A DNA stretch of 64,000 bases from Paenibacillus endoradicis (GCF_024721975.1 NZ_JANQBB010000005.1:1-64000), one strand, 5' to 3'; positions 54,934-64,000 are shown, counted from the stretch's first letter. Made by a program: numbers and translations. The notes: generated by a model from the sequence alone, not told the origin.

Positions 54934-55065
54934 CGTTATTCGCCTCCTTATACTTTCGCATGACATCATATCATTAGAGATAATAAGTCGCAGCGGAAGC
55001 ATGATGTTTATAGTCATACAGTGTATGACTATAAGGGCGAAGTTGATTAGGCGGAGATAAGTTTG

Positions 55066-56445
55066 CTAATTAGAATTAGATGACTCAATAATTGCAGTCC
55101 AATTGTCGGCTTCCCATCTGACTTTAGCACCTAAAGCCTCGCTAACAAAACGGAGAGGTACAAATGTGGAACCATTTTCAAGGTAGGGAGCAACCGAAAG
55201 CGTAAATGCCTTACCGTCAATTGTTGCAAGTGTTGTACCTACATATAATACAATGTTGGTATTGTCTTTCTTAATAGTAACTGTTCCCGAATAATCTGGC
55301 TTTGCGCTAGCACCACTAGAGTTAGTAATAGAAGCTGGAGCTGTTTCCCACTTTAAATCCGCTCCCATATTTTCTAATACTCCACGTAGTGGGATGAATG
55401 TCGTTCCTTTAATTACTTTTGCCTTTGGGTTAACATCAATGTATCTACCATCAAGGCGAATGCCAATATCTGTGCTACTGAATTTTCTAGGTGCCGATTC
55501 AATGTCATTGGGAATAGTAGGTGTTGTTGGAATACCTGCCGTTGTGAAAGACCATGTTTGATCCTCTATAGTAGCTGTATATTGTTCTCCTGGAGACAGT
55601 GGCTTCATCGGTATAATTAACCAGAACTTTAAGTTGTAAGTGCTATCTAATGCCGTATGAGAATCTTTATTAATAACTAAGTCAACGTTATTTCCTTTGC
55701 TATCTTTTAATGTTGCGTCTATGTTATTAGATTCACTTAAAGCTCGATAGGTTAGTATGAAACCTGAGGTATCAATGTCTAATTCAGATAAAGGATTTGG
55801 GCTCTCGGATGGTCCATAAAACGAAACAGGTACGTTCGTTTGACCGTTGTAAGGATAAACTACGGTATCGATATTTTGCCCTTCTAAGTAATATTCCGCT
55901 ACGAAAATATCATTATTAAGAAATGCACCTATATATAATAGATTAGGATCTAATAACGGATCTCTATGATAAGGTGCGGATATTAACCAGTTAATTGAAT
56001 TTGTTGAAGATGTAAAACCATAAGTATATCCCTCGTTGTAAGAGTATCTAGCATTACCAGTTAAAGCTTCTATCGCTCCCGCACTGATCAACCTATCTCC
56101 TACACTTGAACCAGTAAACCCTTTATTCGCACTGTCTTCACTATGACCTCTAGTATTGTTGAGGACAAGGTAATTTGCATGATTTTCTGCTGCTTTAGTT
56201 AGATATGGGTCCAAGCTTACTTTCTGTAGACCCACCGATTCTCGGATAGAGTTGAGTCTATCTAGAGCTTCAACTGTAGATTTCTCGTAGAAATAATCGC
56301 CTACCTTAATAGTTGAATTTGTAATTGATGCTACCTGTACAGGTGAATTATGTACTGTTGCTGCTAAAATTGATTGCCCTCCTAAAATTAAAGACAATGA
56401 CATTATTACGGCTGTAGTCTTAACAAGATGTTTTTTTCTCTTCAC
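55066..56445 (-). CDS. Secreted CAP-domain protein with copper amine oxidase N-terminal domain
   Basis: A 459-residue exported protein. A signal peptide spans about 1-29. A CAP/SCP domain (about 55-195) follows, with LDRLNSIRESVGLQKVSLD, NHANYLVLNNTRGHSE and LLYIGAFLNN. An Ig-like segment (about 205-310) comes next. The C-terminal copper amine oxidase N-like domain (about 325-455) contains TTFIPLRGVLENMG and STFVPLRFVSEALG. The start is GTG with GGAGGT eleven bases upstream. It shares its C-terminal domain type with the secreted protein at 30933. The function is unknown, probably wall-associated. Confidence 0.8.
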   Translation of the reverse strand: MKRKKHLVKTTAVIMSLSLILGGQSILAATVHNSPVQVASITNSTIKVGDYFYEKSTVEALDRLNSIRESVGLQKVSLDPYLTKAAENHANYLVLNNTRGHSEDSANKGFTGSSVGDRLISAGAIEALTGNARYSYNEGYTYGFTSSTNSINWLISAPYHRDPLLDPNLLYIGAFLNNDIFVAEYYLEGQNIDTVVYPYNGQTNVPVSFYGPSESPNPLSELDIDTSGFILTYRALSESNNIDATLKDSKGNNVDLVINKDSHTALDSTYNLKFWLIIPMKPLSPGEQYTATIEDQTWSFTTAGIPTTPTIPNDIESAPRKFSSTDIGIRLDGRYIDVNPKAKVIKGTTFIPLRGVLENMGADLKWETAPASITNSSGASAKPDYSGTVTIKKDNTNIVLYVGTTLATIDGKAFTLSVAPYLENGSTFVPLRFVSEALGAKVRWEADNWTAIIESSNSN

Positions 56446-56638
56446 TTTTTCTATATACCTCCAGAATCTTAATTATGGTGCAAAATAATTACCTAATATG
56501 CACCATAATTATCTAATTTCGACAAAATTGATAGTACTTCCTGCTTTAAAGTAAACTAGAATTATCAGCGTTTCCGTATGCAAGAGGCGATATTTTATAA
56601 TATTTGAATTTTATATTTTAATAAGATAATTGGAAACA

Positions 56639-56752
56639 TCAGAACAGCCATCTGAAAAAAGTAATCATCAATCTTGGGATGTATACGAGTAATTCAAGAG
56701 TTATTTCTAACCAAAATGAATCACGAATGTCACGTTGCTTATCGCGTTTCAT
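56639..56752 (-). CDS. Small basic membrane-associated protein (37 aa)
   Basis: A 37-residue frame with a strong AAAGGAGGG site seven bases before the ATG. It starts MKRDKQRDIRDSFW and ends LVYIPRLMITFFRWLF, so a charged head is followed by an aromatic and basic amphipathic helix. No homologue is recalled with certainty. The ribosome binding site and composition argue for a real gene. It could be a small membrane peptide or toxin-like protein. Confidence 0.6.
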   Translation of the reverse strand: MKRDKQRDIRDSFWLEITLELLVYIPRLMITFFRWLF

Positions 56753-57036
56753 AACTAATCCCTCCTTTACATAAATCATACGAATTTACTAATATTAGGT
56801 TCCTATAATATTACACGAGAGAATAACAACTTGAAGGTAAGAATTCTAGGTGAATAAATCTCAATTAATAACTATTAAATGAAAGATAACCTTATAAATA
56901 GCCTCGATACCTTATATTGAAGCTTATTTTCTATGTAGTAATATATTGAATGACTTGTCATTATTTGAAATATTGCATAAGATAAGATGATATGCTTATA
57001 CAACATTGAAAATGAGTCAAAAGGTGGTCAAGTAGA

Positions 57037-57561
57037 ATGAGCTACAGATATAGAGATTCGGGCAGCGATAAGCATACGAATAATAGAGACGGCAACAAGA
57101 TGAACGCATCTACTAATCCTAATATAAAAAAACAGCTGACTAATCCCTGGGAAAAGCAGATGCAGAATGGGATGGAGCTAGCCTTACTACAAAAGATACA
57201 TGCTCAAACGATGATAGTAGGTTTATTGAGATATAAAGGTGAGACGAAAGGTATTAGATTTTTTGATCCGACAAAAGGAAAGTTCATTGATGTAGCTCCT
57301 TGGCACCTGAACTCATTTGCTATGAGTAAGTTACAGCTCATGGGTGTTAGGCACATTGAATTATTGCGTCATGAAGCGGGAGAGGCGCTAGGGACAGTCC
57401 TTATTGAATATTTAACGCATCATGAATTAGCAGGCTATTATCGAGCGAATCGAATGATTCCGAATGATCTAGCTCAGGCACTTAGTTCAATTACTAGATA
57501 TATGGATGATCTAGCCTATCAGCAATTAATATCTCAAATAGTAGAAGAAAACAAAGGCTAA
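57037..57561 (+). CDS. Conserved hypothetical protein
   Basis: A 174-residue protein I do not recognise. The first ~35 residues are polar, Asn/Asp/Arg-rich and probably disordered. The rest is a compact alpha/beta domain (MIVGLLRYKGETKGIRFFD, then SKLQLMGVRHIELLRHEAG and LTHHELAGYYRAN). The start ATG has AAAAGGTGG about nine bases upstream. It is monocistronic and ends in a strong terminator. Confidence 0.6.
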   Translation: MSYRYRDSGSDKHTNNRDGNKMNASTNPNIKKQLTNPWEKQMQNGMELALLQKIHAQTMIVGLLRYKGETKGIRFFDPTKGKFIDVAPWHLNSFAMSKLQLMGVRHIELLRHEAGEALGTVLIEYLTHHELAGYYRANRMIPNDLAQALSSITRYMDDLAYQQLISQIVEENKG

Positions 57562-57642
57562 TGAAAGTATTATGTTAGCTGAAGTCTATATTAGAGCCTC
57601 ATGTAGGACTCAATAAGGCAAAATGATAGAATGTAGTGAAGG

Positions 57643-57692
57643 TGATGGTTTAAAAGTAGTAATATTCTACTTTTGAGCCATCATTTTTTTGG
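57643..57692 (+). terminator. Intrinsic terminator upstream of cydA
   Basis: GATGGTTTAAAAGTAG pairs with CTACTTTTGAGCCATC around TAATATT and is followed by ATTTTTTT. Confidence 0.9.
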
Positions 57693-57812
57693 GTTGTTCA
57701 GCTAACTTAAAGAATAAAAATATTCTAACATTATATTCCTTATTAATGTAAATTGTGGAATATGACGCTTTTGTGAAATTGTAGTAATTCTATTTGAAAA
57801 TATACAAAATAG

Positions 57813-57828
57813 TGTGAAAAAAATCACA
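57813..57828. promoter_or_regulatory. Rex-like operator upstream of cydA
   Basis: TGTGA-N6-TCACA matches the core of the Rex site (TTGTGAAN4TTCACAA). Another half-site TTTGTGAAA lies ~45 bases upstream. Rex represses cyd genes in Bacillus while NADH is low, and cydA starts 54 bases further on. Confidence 0.75.
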
Positions 57829-57881
57829 TAATTACGCAAAAATCAGCGGTATACTGGGAAACGAAGAAAGGGGAGATAAAT

Positions 57882-59279
57882 GTGGATACGTTAGATTTGT
57901 CAAGATGGCAGTTCGGAATTACAACTGTATATCACTTCTTGTTTGTTCCACTGTCTGTTGGTCTTGCCTATATGATGGCATTTATGCAGACCATGTATGT
58001 CGTCAAAAATGATGATAAGTACAAGTATCTTACTAAGTTTTGGGGAAAAATGTTTTTACTGAATTTTGCAGTGGGTGTTGTTACAGGAATTATGCAAGAG
58101 TTCCAGTTCGGAATGAACTGGGCAGACTATTCTCGCTTCGTAGGGGCGGTATTTGGTGGACCGCTTGCAGTTGAAGCGCTAGTATCATTCTTCTTAGAAT
58201 CGACATTCCTTGGTATATGGATATTCGGTTGGGACAGACTTCCGAAAAAGATTCACTTAGCCTGTATTTGGTTAGTAGCGATTGCTGCTACATTATCGGC
58301 ACTTTGGATATTGAGCGCGAACTCATTTATGCAAGAGCCAGTCGGATATGAAATTGTAAATGGGCGAGCAGAGATGACGGATTTCTTCGCGCTGTTAGGT
58401 AATCCTCAGCTTTGGGTAGAGTTCCCGCATGTTATCTATGGTGCGTTTGCTACTGGAGCATTTTTCATGGCAGGTATTTCAGCGTACAAAATCATTCGCA
58501 AACAGCAAGTTGAAATGTTCAAGACGTCGTTCTCACTTGGGATTGTTGTTGCATTGATCGCTAGTATTCTTACAGCAACAGCAGGACATTCTCAAGCGCA
58601 ACATCTTATGACTACTCAACCAATGAAAATGGCAGCATCAGAAGCGTTATGGCATACGAGCGAAGAAAGTGCGCCTTGGTCTGTTATTGCTGCTATTGAT
58701 ACAGATAAGCAACAGAATAGCTTTAATATTGAAATTCCTTATGCACTAAGTATACTGTCGTTCAACAGTATTTATGGTAGCGTGACAGGGATGCTTGAAC
58801 TGCAAGAACAATATGTGGAGCTATATGGTGAAGGGAATTATATTCCGCCAGTTAAAACAACGTATTGGAGCTTCCGCATTATGGTCGGTGCAGGAATGCT
58901 AATGATCTTATTAGGTATTATTGGGACATGGTTTATGTTACGACATAAACTTGAAAAGGTTCCAACTTTCTTGAAATTTATGATTCCAGCAATCTCGTTA
59001 CCGTTTATAGCTAACTCTGCTGGATGGATTATGACAGAGGTTGGACGACAGCCTTGGATTGTCTTTGGTTTACAAAGAACGGAAGATGGAGTATCGCCGC
59101 TTGTTTCTCCTGGTATGGTTGCAACTAGCATGATTGGGTTTACGATAGTGTATGGCATTCTTGCAGCTGCATTTATCTATCTAGTTGTTCATTTTACGAA
59201 AAAGGGCATTGAGACAGATGATCATCATGAGGTGCATAGCGAATCTACTGATAAGGGAGATCATATCCCAGCGATCTAA
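57882..59279 (+). CDS. cydA: Cytochrome bd ubiquinol oxidase subunit I
   Basis: A 465-residue membrane subunit with about nine hydrophobic helices that carries the quinol site and haems b558, b595 and d. H18 in TTVYHFLFVPL, the His in EFPHVIYGAF (near 184) and the GWIMTEVGRQPW block (near 378-389) are the expected haem and quinol features. The Q-loop is short, as in Firmicutes. The GTG start has AAAGGGGAG six bases upstream. It is followed by cydB after a 158-base repeat-bearing spacer. Confidence 0.96.
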   Translation: MDTLDLSRWQFGITTVYHFLFVPLSVGLAYMMAFMQTMYVVKNDDKYKYLTKFWGKMFLLNFAVGVVTGIMQEFQFGMNWADYSRFVGAVFGGPLAVEALVSFFLESTFLGIWIFGWDRLPKKIHLACIWLVAIAATLSALWILSANSFMQEPVGYEIVNGRAEMTDFFALLGNPQLWVEFPHVIYGAFATGAFFMAGISAYKIIRKQQVEMFKTSFSLGIVVALIASILTATAGHSQAQHLMTTQPMKMAASEALWHTSEESAPWSVIAAIDTDKQQNSFNIEIPYALSILSFNSIYGSVTGMLELQEQYVELYGEGNYIPPVKTTYWSFRIMVGAGMLMILLGIIGTWFMLRHKLEKVPTFLKFMIPAISLPFIANSAGWIMTEVGRQPWIVFGLQRTEDGVSPLVSPGMVATSMIGFTIVYGILAAAFIYLVVHFTKKGIETDDHHEVHSESTDKGDHIPAI

Positions 59280-59281
59280 AT

Positions 59282-59436
59282 CAATAAAAAGTTTAAGTAC
59301 GATGCTTTCGAAGCTACTTATCGTTCTACAAGAAGTGGTAGAGTTTCGCTTTCGATGTTACTTTTCTGAGCAAAGATAATTAATAGTTTATTCGAAAAGT
59401 TTTGAAAGTAAACGAAAAGTTTTAGGAGGTTATAGA
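59282..59436 (+). repeat. Repeat family 2, copy 1 (cydA-cydB spacer)
   Basis: AAAAGTTTAAGTACGATGCT, then TTCGAAGCTACTT, resembles the cydB-cydDC spacer (AAAAGTTAAGCTTATGCTTC, then TGAAGTACTTTTC). CGAAAAGTTTT is further repeated twice just before the cydB ribosome binding site. Confidence 0.6.
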
Positions 59437-59437
59437 C

Positions 59438-60448
59438 ATGCTAGAACCGTTATGGTTTGGCTTAATAGCAACGCTATTTGTTGGTTTCTTCTTTCTTGAA
59501 GGTTTCGACTTTGGTGTTGGGATGTTGGCTAGATTTCTAGGGAAAAACGATATAGAGCGTCGAGTTATTATCAATACGATTGGACCGTTCTGGGATGGTA
59601 ATGAAGTTTGGTTAATTACTGCTGGTGGTGCAATGTTTGCTGCATTTCCTAACTGGTATGCATCGTTGTTTAGTGGATTCTATATGGCACTCTTCCTAAT
59701 GTTAATTGCCTTAATTGGTAGAGGGGTTGCCTTTGAATTCCGTAGTAAATTAGAAAGTCCCAAATGGCGTAATACATGGGATTGGATATTATTCTTTGGT
59801 AGCTTATTACCGCCATTATTATGGGGTGTAGCGTTAGCCAATCTAATGCGTGGTATCGCAATTGATGAGAATCAGAACTATATCGGATCTTTCTGGGATC
59901 TCATCTCTGTATATTCTGTATTGGCAGGAGTTGCGATTGTATTACTGTTCTTATTACATGGTGCTTTATTCCTTAGTCTCAAAACGACAGATGTAATCAA
60001 GCAGAGAGCAGAGCAATTTGCACTGAAAATTGGTAAATGGACGAGTGCTGTTCTATTGCTATTCGTTGTTCTAAGTTATTTCGAGACAGATATGTTCACA
60101 GGTCAAGGTATTAATCCAGGTTCAGTACCAATCTTAGCAGGGTTCGCATTATTATCTGTTCACTTCTTCCTGAAGGCTGGATGGAATGGTTGGGCGTTTA
60201 TTATGACCGGAGCTACTATCATTCTTTCTACGGTTACTGTATTTATGTGTCTATATCCAAATGTAATGATCTCATCTCTTAATCCGGAGTGGTCATTAAC
60301 GATCTATAACACATCATCTAATACGTACACGCTGAAAGTAATGACAGTTGTTGCCTTAACGATGGTGCCGATCGTTATTGCTTATCAGACTTGGAACTAC
60401 TGGATTTTCCGTAAACGTGTCACTGTGAAAGATCATTTAGATTACTAA
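59438..60448 (+). CDS. cydB: Cytochrome bd ubiquinol oxidase subunit II
   Basis: A 336-residue membrane subunit of the CydB family with eight to nine hydrophobic helices (EGFDFGVGMLARFLG, then GPFWDGNEVWLITAGGAMFAA and FPNWYASLFSGFYMALFL). It pairs with CydA. TTAGGAGG lies ten bases before the ATG. It is the second gene of the cyd operon. Confidence 0.96.
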   Translation: MLEPLWFGLIATLFVGFFFLEGFDFGVGMLARFLGKNDIERRVIINTIGPFWDGNEVWLITAGGAMFAAFPNWYASLFSGFYMALFLMLIALIGRGVAFEFRSKLESPKWRNTWDWILFFGSLLPPLLWGVALANLMRGIAIDENQNYIGSFWDLISVYSVLAGVAIVLLFLLHGALFLSLKTTDVIKQRAEQFALKIGKWTSAVLLLFVVLSYFETDMFTGQGINPGSVPILAGFALLSVHFFLKAGWNGWAFIMTGATIILSTVTVFMCLYPNVMISSLNPEWSLTIYNTSSNTYTLKVMTVVALTMVPIVIAYQTWNYWIFRKRVTVKDHLDY

Positions 60449-60450
60449 CT

Positions 60451-60536
60451 TAATGAAAAGTTAAGCTTATGCTTCTGAAGTACTTTTCATATCAAGGAGT
60501 AGTACTAGGAAGCTAATGAAAAGTTTGAGGATGATT
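60451..60536 (+). repeat. Repeat family 2, copy 2 (cydB-cydDC spacer)
   Basis: ATGAAAAGT and ACTTTTCAT form a hairpin around TAAGCTTATGCTTCTGAAG-type sequence, and AATGAAAAGTTTGAGG follows. It aligns with copy 1 upstream of cydB. Confidence 0.6.
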
Positions 60537-60539
60537 CAT

Positions 60540-63500
60540 ATGATGAAAAGGCTGTTTCAGCAGGTACACAATAGCCGGAAATTATTCGTAATCAGTGTTA
60601 TTTTCGGTTGTTTGGGTGGTCTTATCTTAATTGCTGAGGCTTATTATGTAGCAAATATTGTCGATGATGTATTTCTAGAAAGATTGGGGCTAGCTGAAGT
60701 GAAGCTAATGCTAGCTCTCCTGCTAGGTGTTATTATCATTCGTGCACTACTTCATATGGTGAGTGACTATACGGCTTCTAAGCTTGCGCAAGGGATTAAG
60801 AGTGAGCTTAGACTTCGTCTAGTTAAGAAGCTAGGAGACTTAGGAGCCGAGTATAGTAAAGAAGAACGTAGCGGTGAACTAGTATCCACATTGTATGAAG
60901 GAGTTGAGCAACTTGAAAATTACTTAGCTAAGTATGTACCGCAAATTGTACTATCAATGTTTGTGCCGTTTGCGATTTTTGTGCTAGTAGTTGGTCAAGA
61001 CGGCTTATCTGCACTTGTCTATGCAATCACATTACCTTTGCTTATTTTGTTTATGATCTTAATCGGTAAGTACACAAAGTCTCGAACAGATCGACAATAT
61101 AAGTTACTAGGTAGATTAGGTGGACATTTTCAAGAAATATTACGTGGTATGGAGACGCTGAAAATATTCAATCGTTCCAAGGCACAGCTACAAATAATTG
61201 GTAAAATTAGTGAAGAACATCGCCGATCTACGATGGCTACGCTGAGACTGGCCTTTTTGTCTGCATTTGTTATGGAATTATTTGCAACGATTAGTACAGC
61301 AGTTATTGCTGTATTTCTCGGTTTGCGACTAGTGAAGGGGCAAATGGAATTTTATGATGCGTTTCTAATTCTACTATTAACGCCAGAGTTCTATGCGCCG
61401 ATTCGTGCGTTAGGTACTCAGTTCCATTCTGGCATGAATGGAGCTTCTGCAGCTACTCGTATTTTCAAAATTTTGGATGCAGATCCTGCTGGGTATATAG
61501 AGAAGGAAGAAGCTTTGACACCAACTCCAATTCGAGCGGAAGGATATCGCATCCAATTTCAACATGTGACGGTACACTATGCGGGATATGAAACACCAGC
61601 TTTACATGATGTGTCCTTTACGATAGAACCAGGACAACAGCTTGCTATAGTTGGAGCAACTGGCGCAGGAAAGAGTACTATTCTTGATTTGCTTCAAGGA
61701 TTTATTAAGCCGACTAGTGGCAAAATTCTAATTGATGGGGTGGATCTCGCTGAGCTATCCATAGCTCAGTGGCGGAAGCAACTTTCGACTGTTTCGCAGA
61801 AGGTTCATTTATTTCATTGTTCCATTAGAGAGAACATATTATTAGGGTTAGAACATGAGTCGGATGAACAAGTGTGGAATATCCTTCGGCAAGCAGGAGC
61901 CGATCGATTTGTTAGTCAGTTGCCACAAGGGTTGAATACTGAGCTAGGGGATGCTATTCAATTATCTGGCGGGCAAATTCAACGAATTGCTATTGCAAGA
62001 GCATTAACGAGACAGGATGCTAAGCTAATATTACTTGATGAAGCGACGAATGGACTTGATGTTTATCATGAGGAGTTAGTCCATAATAACCTTCAGCAAT
62101 GGACTCAAGGTAGAAGTTCAGTTATCGTTGCTCATCAGCTTGAAAGTATTACTTCTTCTGATTACGTTCTTGTATTAAAGGATGGCGAAATTGCTGAAAG
62201 CGGAACTCCAAACCATTTATTAGTGAGTGGTGGAATATTCACACAGATGATTACTGCAAGCAAAGAGCAAACATATGAGGAGGATTATATTCAAGCTGCA
62301 GATGCGTGGACTAGTCAGAGTAAAGAAGTACATGAAGGCGCATCTGCAGAAGATCATATCGCAGTCTTTGCTAACCGAAATGCCACTCATGAGTCGGTAG
62401 AGTGGACGATGACTGAGCAGACGATACAAACACAGAACAATGAAGAATCATTTAGCTTCGGTAGTCTATGGAAAGCAACGCATAACTTAATGACATTTTT
62501 ATCGCAATATAAATGGTTAGCTTTATGTGCAGTGTTGTTATCATTTGCAACAATTGCCGCTAATATTGGTTTAATGGGGACTTCAGGTTACCTCATTGCG
62601 AAAGCAGCATTGCAGCCAGAAAATATACTGATGATCTATGTTCCGATCGTTGGCGTTCGTTTCTTTGGTATTTCTCGAAGTGTATTTCGTTATCTCGAAC
62701 GACTAGCCTCACATAATGTCACATTTAAGGTGTTACACCGCCTAAGAATTTGGTTGTATGAGCGACTCGAACCGAAAGGCATCACTCTGTTTCAACGCAA
62801 ACGTGGTGGAGATGTACTAGGAAGTGTCATAAGCGATATCGAACAACTTCAAAATTTCTATTTGAGATTGTTCTCGCCACCTGTAGTATATGCATTAACT
62901 GTCGTACTCACTGTAGGTTTCCTAAGTACCTTGCATATTCAGCTCGCAATTGTTTCATTCGTTATGCTTATTATCGCAGGAGTTGTCATTCCGTATATCG
63001 GATATAGAAATAGTAAGCAACGTGGTGTGAAACTTGTTATTGCTCGAGTTGGTCTATATGAGCAGGCACTAGATTTATTACGTGGAATGGGTACGATTCA
63101 GCAGTTTGGTACATTTACATCTTCACAGCAACAAATTGCGAAGGTTCAAGATCAGCTTAATCAATTGCAATTACAAGAGCACCGTAATACTTCATTAAGT
63201 AATGGATTGATGACTGCGATTACACAACTATCAATGTGGCTGATGCTCATTATTAGTATCCCACTTATCGTTAACGGAAGTATTGCACCCTATATGCTTC
63301 CAGCAATTCTACTCATTACATTAGCAAGCTTTGAAGCTGCGGCTCCCCTGCCTCAAGCATTTCAGATGAGTTCTGGAATAGCTACAGCTGCTAATCGGTT
63401 ATACGCATTAGCAGAAGAGCCAGAGCAACCATCTTCTGTGAAGAAAAATCAAGAAACTACCATTGTGCAGTCATTTGAAGCTAGTGAAAATGCACAAGGA

Positions 63501-64000
63501 ATCGCTGTTAGTGAACAAGTAGAATTAGTTGAAGTAGATAATACGTGGGTTAACAACTCTACTATTGAGCAAAATAATGACTGGCAATGCGTGCTGTGTA
63601 ATGTGCAGTTCAGCTATGAACATAGCAATCAATTTGCTCTGAAAGATATCAATCTGACACTAGAAAAAGGAAAGAAAATTGCTGTAGTAGGAGAAAGCGG
63701 AGCGGGTAAGAGTACGTTACTTCAAGCAATACTGAAATTAAGCCCTATTGCGAGTGGTGAAATGAGTATTAATGATGTGAACTGTATTCACTGGGATGAG
63801 GAACAAGTTCGCGCGCATTATGCGGTTGTTTCTCAGCAAGTTCAGCTATTTAATGCGACAGTAGCGGAGAATCTACGGCTTGGTAATCAATCTGCCACTC
63901 TAGAGCAGATTAGAGCAGCGGCGCAAATTGCGGAGATTGATTCATTCATTATGAGTCTGCCGAGTGGATATAACACGATGATAGGCGAGTATGGTGCGAA
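60540..64000 (+). CDS. cydDC: Fused thiol-reductant ABC exporter CydD-CydC (partial, runs off the window)
   Basis: One uninterrupted frame encodes at least 1153 residues, so CydD and CydC are a single protein. The CydD half has six membrane helices (1-330), Walker A GATGAGKST (372-380), signature LSGGQIQRIA and Walker B LILLDEAT. A ~90-residue acidic linker follows (about 575-660). The CydC half has a second membrane domain (TSGYLIAKAALQPE, FFGISRSVFRYLERLASH) and Walker A GESGAGKST near 1051; the window ends before its LSGGQ. The pair exports cysteine/glutathione needed for haem d assembly in cytochrome bd. GAGGA lies eight bases before the ATG at 60540 (a second ATG follows). Confidence 0.92.
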   Translation, partial: MMKRLFQQVHNSRKLFVISVIFGCLGGLILIAEAYYVANIVDDVFLERLGLAEVKLMLALLLGVIIIRALLHMVSDYTASKLAQGIKSELRLRLVKKLGDLGAEYSKEERSGELVSTLYEGVEQLENYLAKYVPQIVLSMFVPFAIFVLVVGQDGLSALVYAITLPLLILFMILIGKYTKSRTDRQYKLLGRLGGHFQEILRGMETLKIFNRSKAQLQIIGKISEEHRRSTMATLRLAFLSAFVMELFATISTAVIAVFLGLRLVKGQMEFYDAFLILLLTPEFYAPIRALGTQFHSGMNGASAATRIFKILDADPAGYIEKEEALTPTPIRAEGYRIQFQHVTVHYAGYETPALHDVSFTIEPGQQLAIVGATGAGKSTILDLLQGFIKPTSGKILIDGVDLAELSIAQWRKQLSTVSQKVHLFHCSIRENILLGLEHESDEQVWNILRQAGADRFVSQLPQGLNTELGDAIQLSGGQIQRIAIARALTRQDAKLILLDEATNGLDVYHEELVHNNLQQWTQGRSSVIVAHQLESITSSDYVLVLKDGEIAESGTPNHLLVSGGIFTQMITASKEQTYEEDYIQAADAWTSQSKEVHEGASAEDHIAVFANRNATHESVEWTMTEQTIQTQNNEESFSFGSLWKATHNLMTFLSQYKWLALCAVLLSFATIAANIGLMGTSGYLIAKAALQPENILMIYVPIVGVRFFGISRSVFRYLERLASHNVTFKVLHRLRIWLYERLEPKGITLFQRKRGGDVLGSVISDIEQLQNFYLRLFSPPVVYALTVVLTVGFLSTLHIQLAIVSFVMLIIAGVVIPYIGYRNSKQRGVKLVIARVGLYEQALDLLRGMGTIQQFGTFTSSQQQIAKVQDQLNQLQLQEHRNTSLSNGLMTAITQLSMWLMLIISIPLIVNGSIAPYMLPAILLITLASFEAAAPLPQAFQMSSGIATAANRLYALAEEPEQPSSVKKNQETTIVQSFEASENAQGIAVSEQVELVEVDNTWVNNSTIEQNNDWQCVLCNVQFSYEHSNQFALKDINLTLEKGKKIAVVGESGAGKSTLLQAILKLSPIASGEMSINDVNCIHWDEEQVRAHYAVVSQQVQLFNATVAENLRLGNQSATLEQIRAAAQIAEIDSFIMSLPSGYNTMIGEYGA

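Noticed and set aside
62220..62429. Minus-strand 69-codon frame inside cydDC
   Set aside because: It is the shadow of the acidic linker codons of the fused CydD-CydC frame and has no ribosome binding site.

Overview
The window looks like chromosome of a low-GC, spore-forming Firmicute of the Paenibacillaceae type. The evidence is AGGAGG-type ribosome binding sites with frequent GTG/TTG starts, the sporulation genes pdaA and yhbH, a sufCDSUB operon, copper-amine-oxidase-N secreted proteins and PBSX-type phage genes. No 16S sequence is present to name the species.

Layout. 1-915: 3' end of a 23S rRNA gene and six tRNAs (Asn, Ser, Glu, Thr, Gly, Pro), with no 5S between them. 1.1-3.2 kb: pdaA and yhbH (spore cortex and sporulation). 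3.4-8.1 kb: a five-gene sugar-acid operon (metallohydrolase, DgaE-like lyase, DgaF-like aldolase, KdgK-like kinase, GntR regulator). 8.2-12.6 kb: a CPBP membrane protease and a large GH2 beta-galactosidase. 13.0-17.3 kb: sbcDC. 17.6-22.0 kb: small conserved genes and a PAS/GGDEF/EAL protein. 22.0-25.2 kb: methionine salvage genes mtnA and mtnK and a DUF1802 gene. 25.4-30.7 kb: sufCDSUB with a clear sigma-A promoter and a Fur-like site. 30.9-32.2 kb: a secreted protein.

32.3-52.6 kb is the highlight: a complete PBSX-like contractile tail cluster with no terminase, portal, capsid, protease or integrase. It reads as a headless phage-tail bacteriocin (tailocin). A divergent CI/Cro-type switch with an ImmA-like protease gives way to an AbrB-like protein, an inverted cargo gene resembling nucleoside deoxyribosyltransferase/TIR-like effectors, and a sigma-region-4-like activator. 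That activator's 3' end has been amplified into three 175-bp tandem units, each carrying an intrinsic terminator. Sheath, tube, tail chaperone, tape measure, hub, baseplate, two fibres, holin and amidase follow. The chaperone pair is joined by a textbook -1 frameshift site (A AAA AAC, 8-nt spacer, hairpin). The tape measure has seven to eight 14-residue tandem repeats. The structural operon is broken by further intrinsic terminators.

52.9-57.6 kb holds secreted or envelope genes (matrixin protease, lipoprotein, L,D-transpeptidase, CAP protein) and small unknowns. 57.8-64.0 kb is cydA, cydB and a fused cydDC gene, which runs off the end, behind a Rex-like operator. Two dispersed repeat families are visible. 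One is a MITE/REP-like element in four places, always just 3' of a gene, and in two cases it supplies the last codons and stop of that gene. The other is a hairpin repeat on both sides of cydB.
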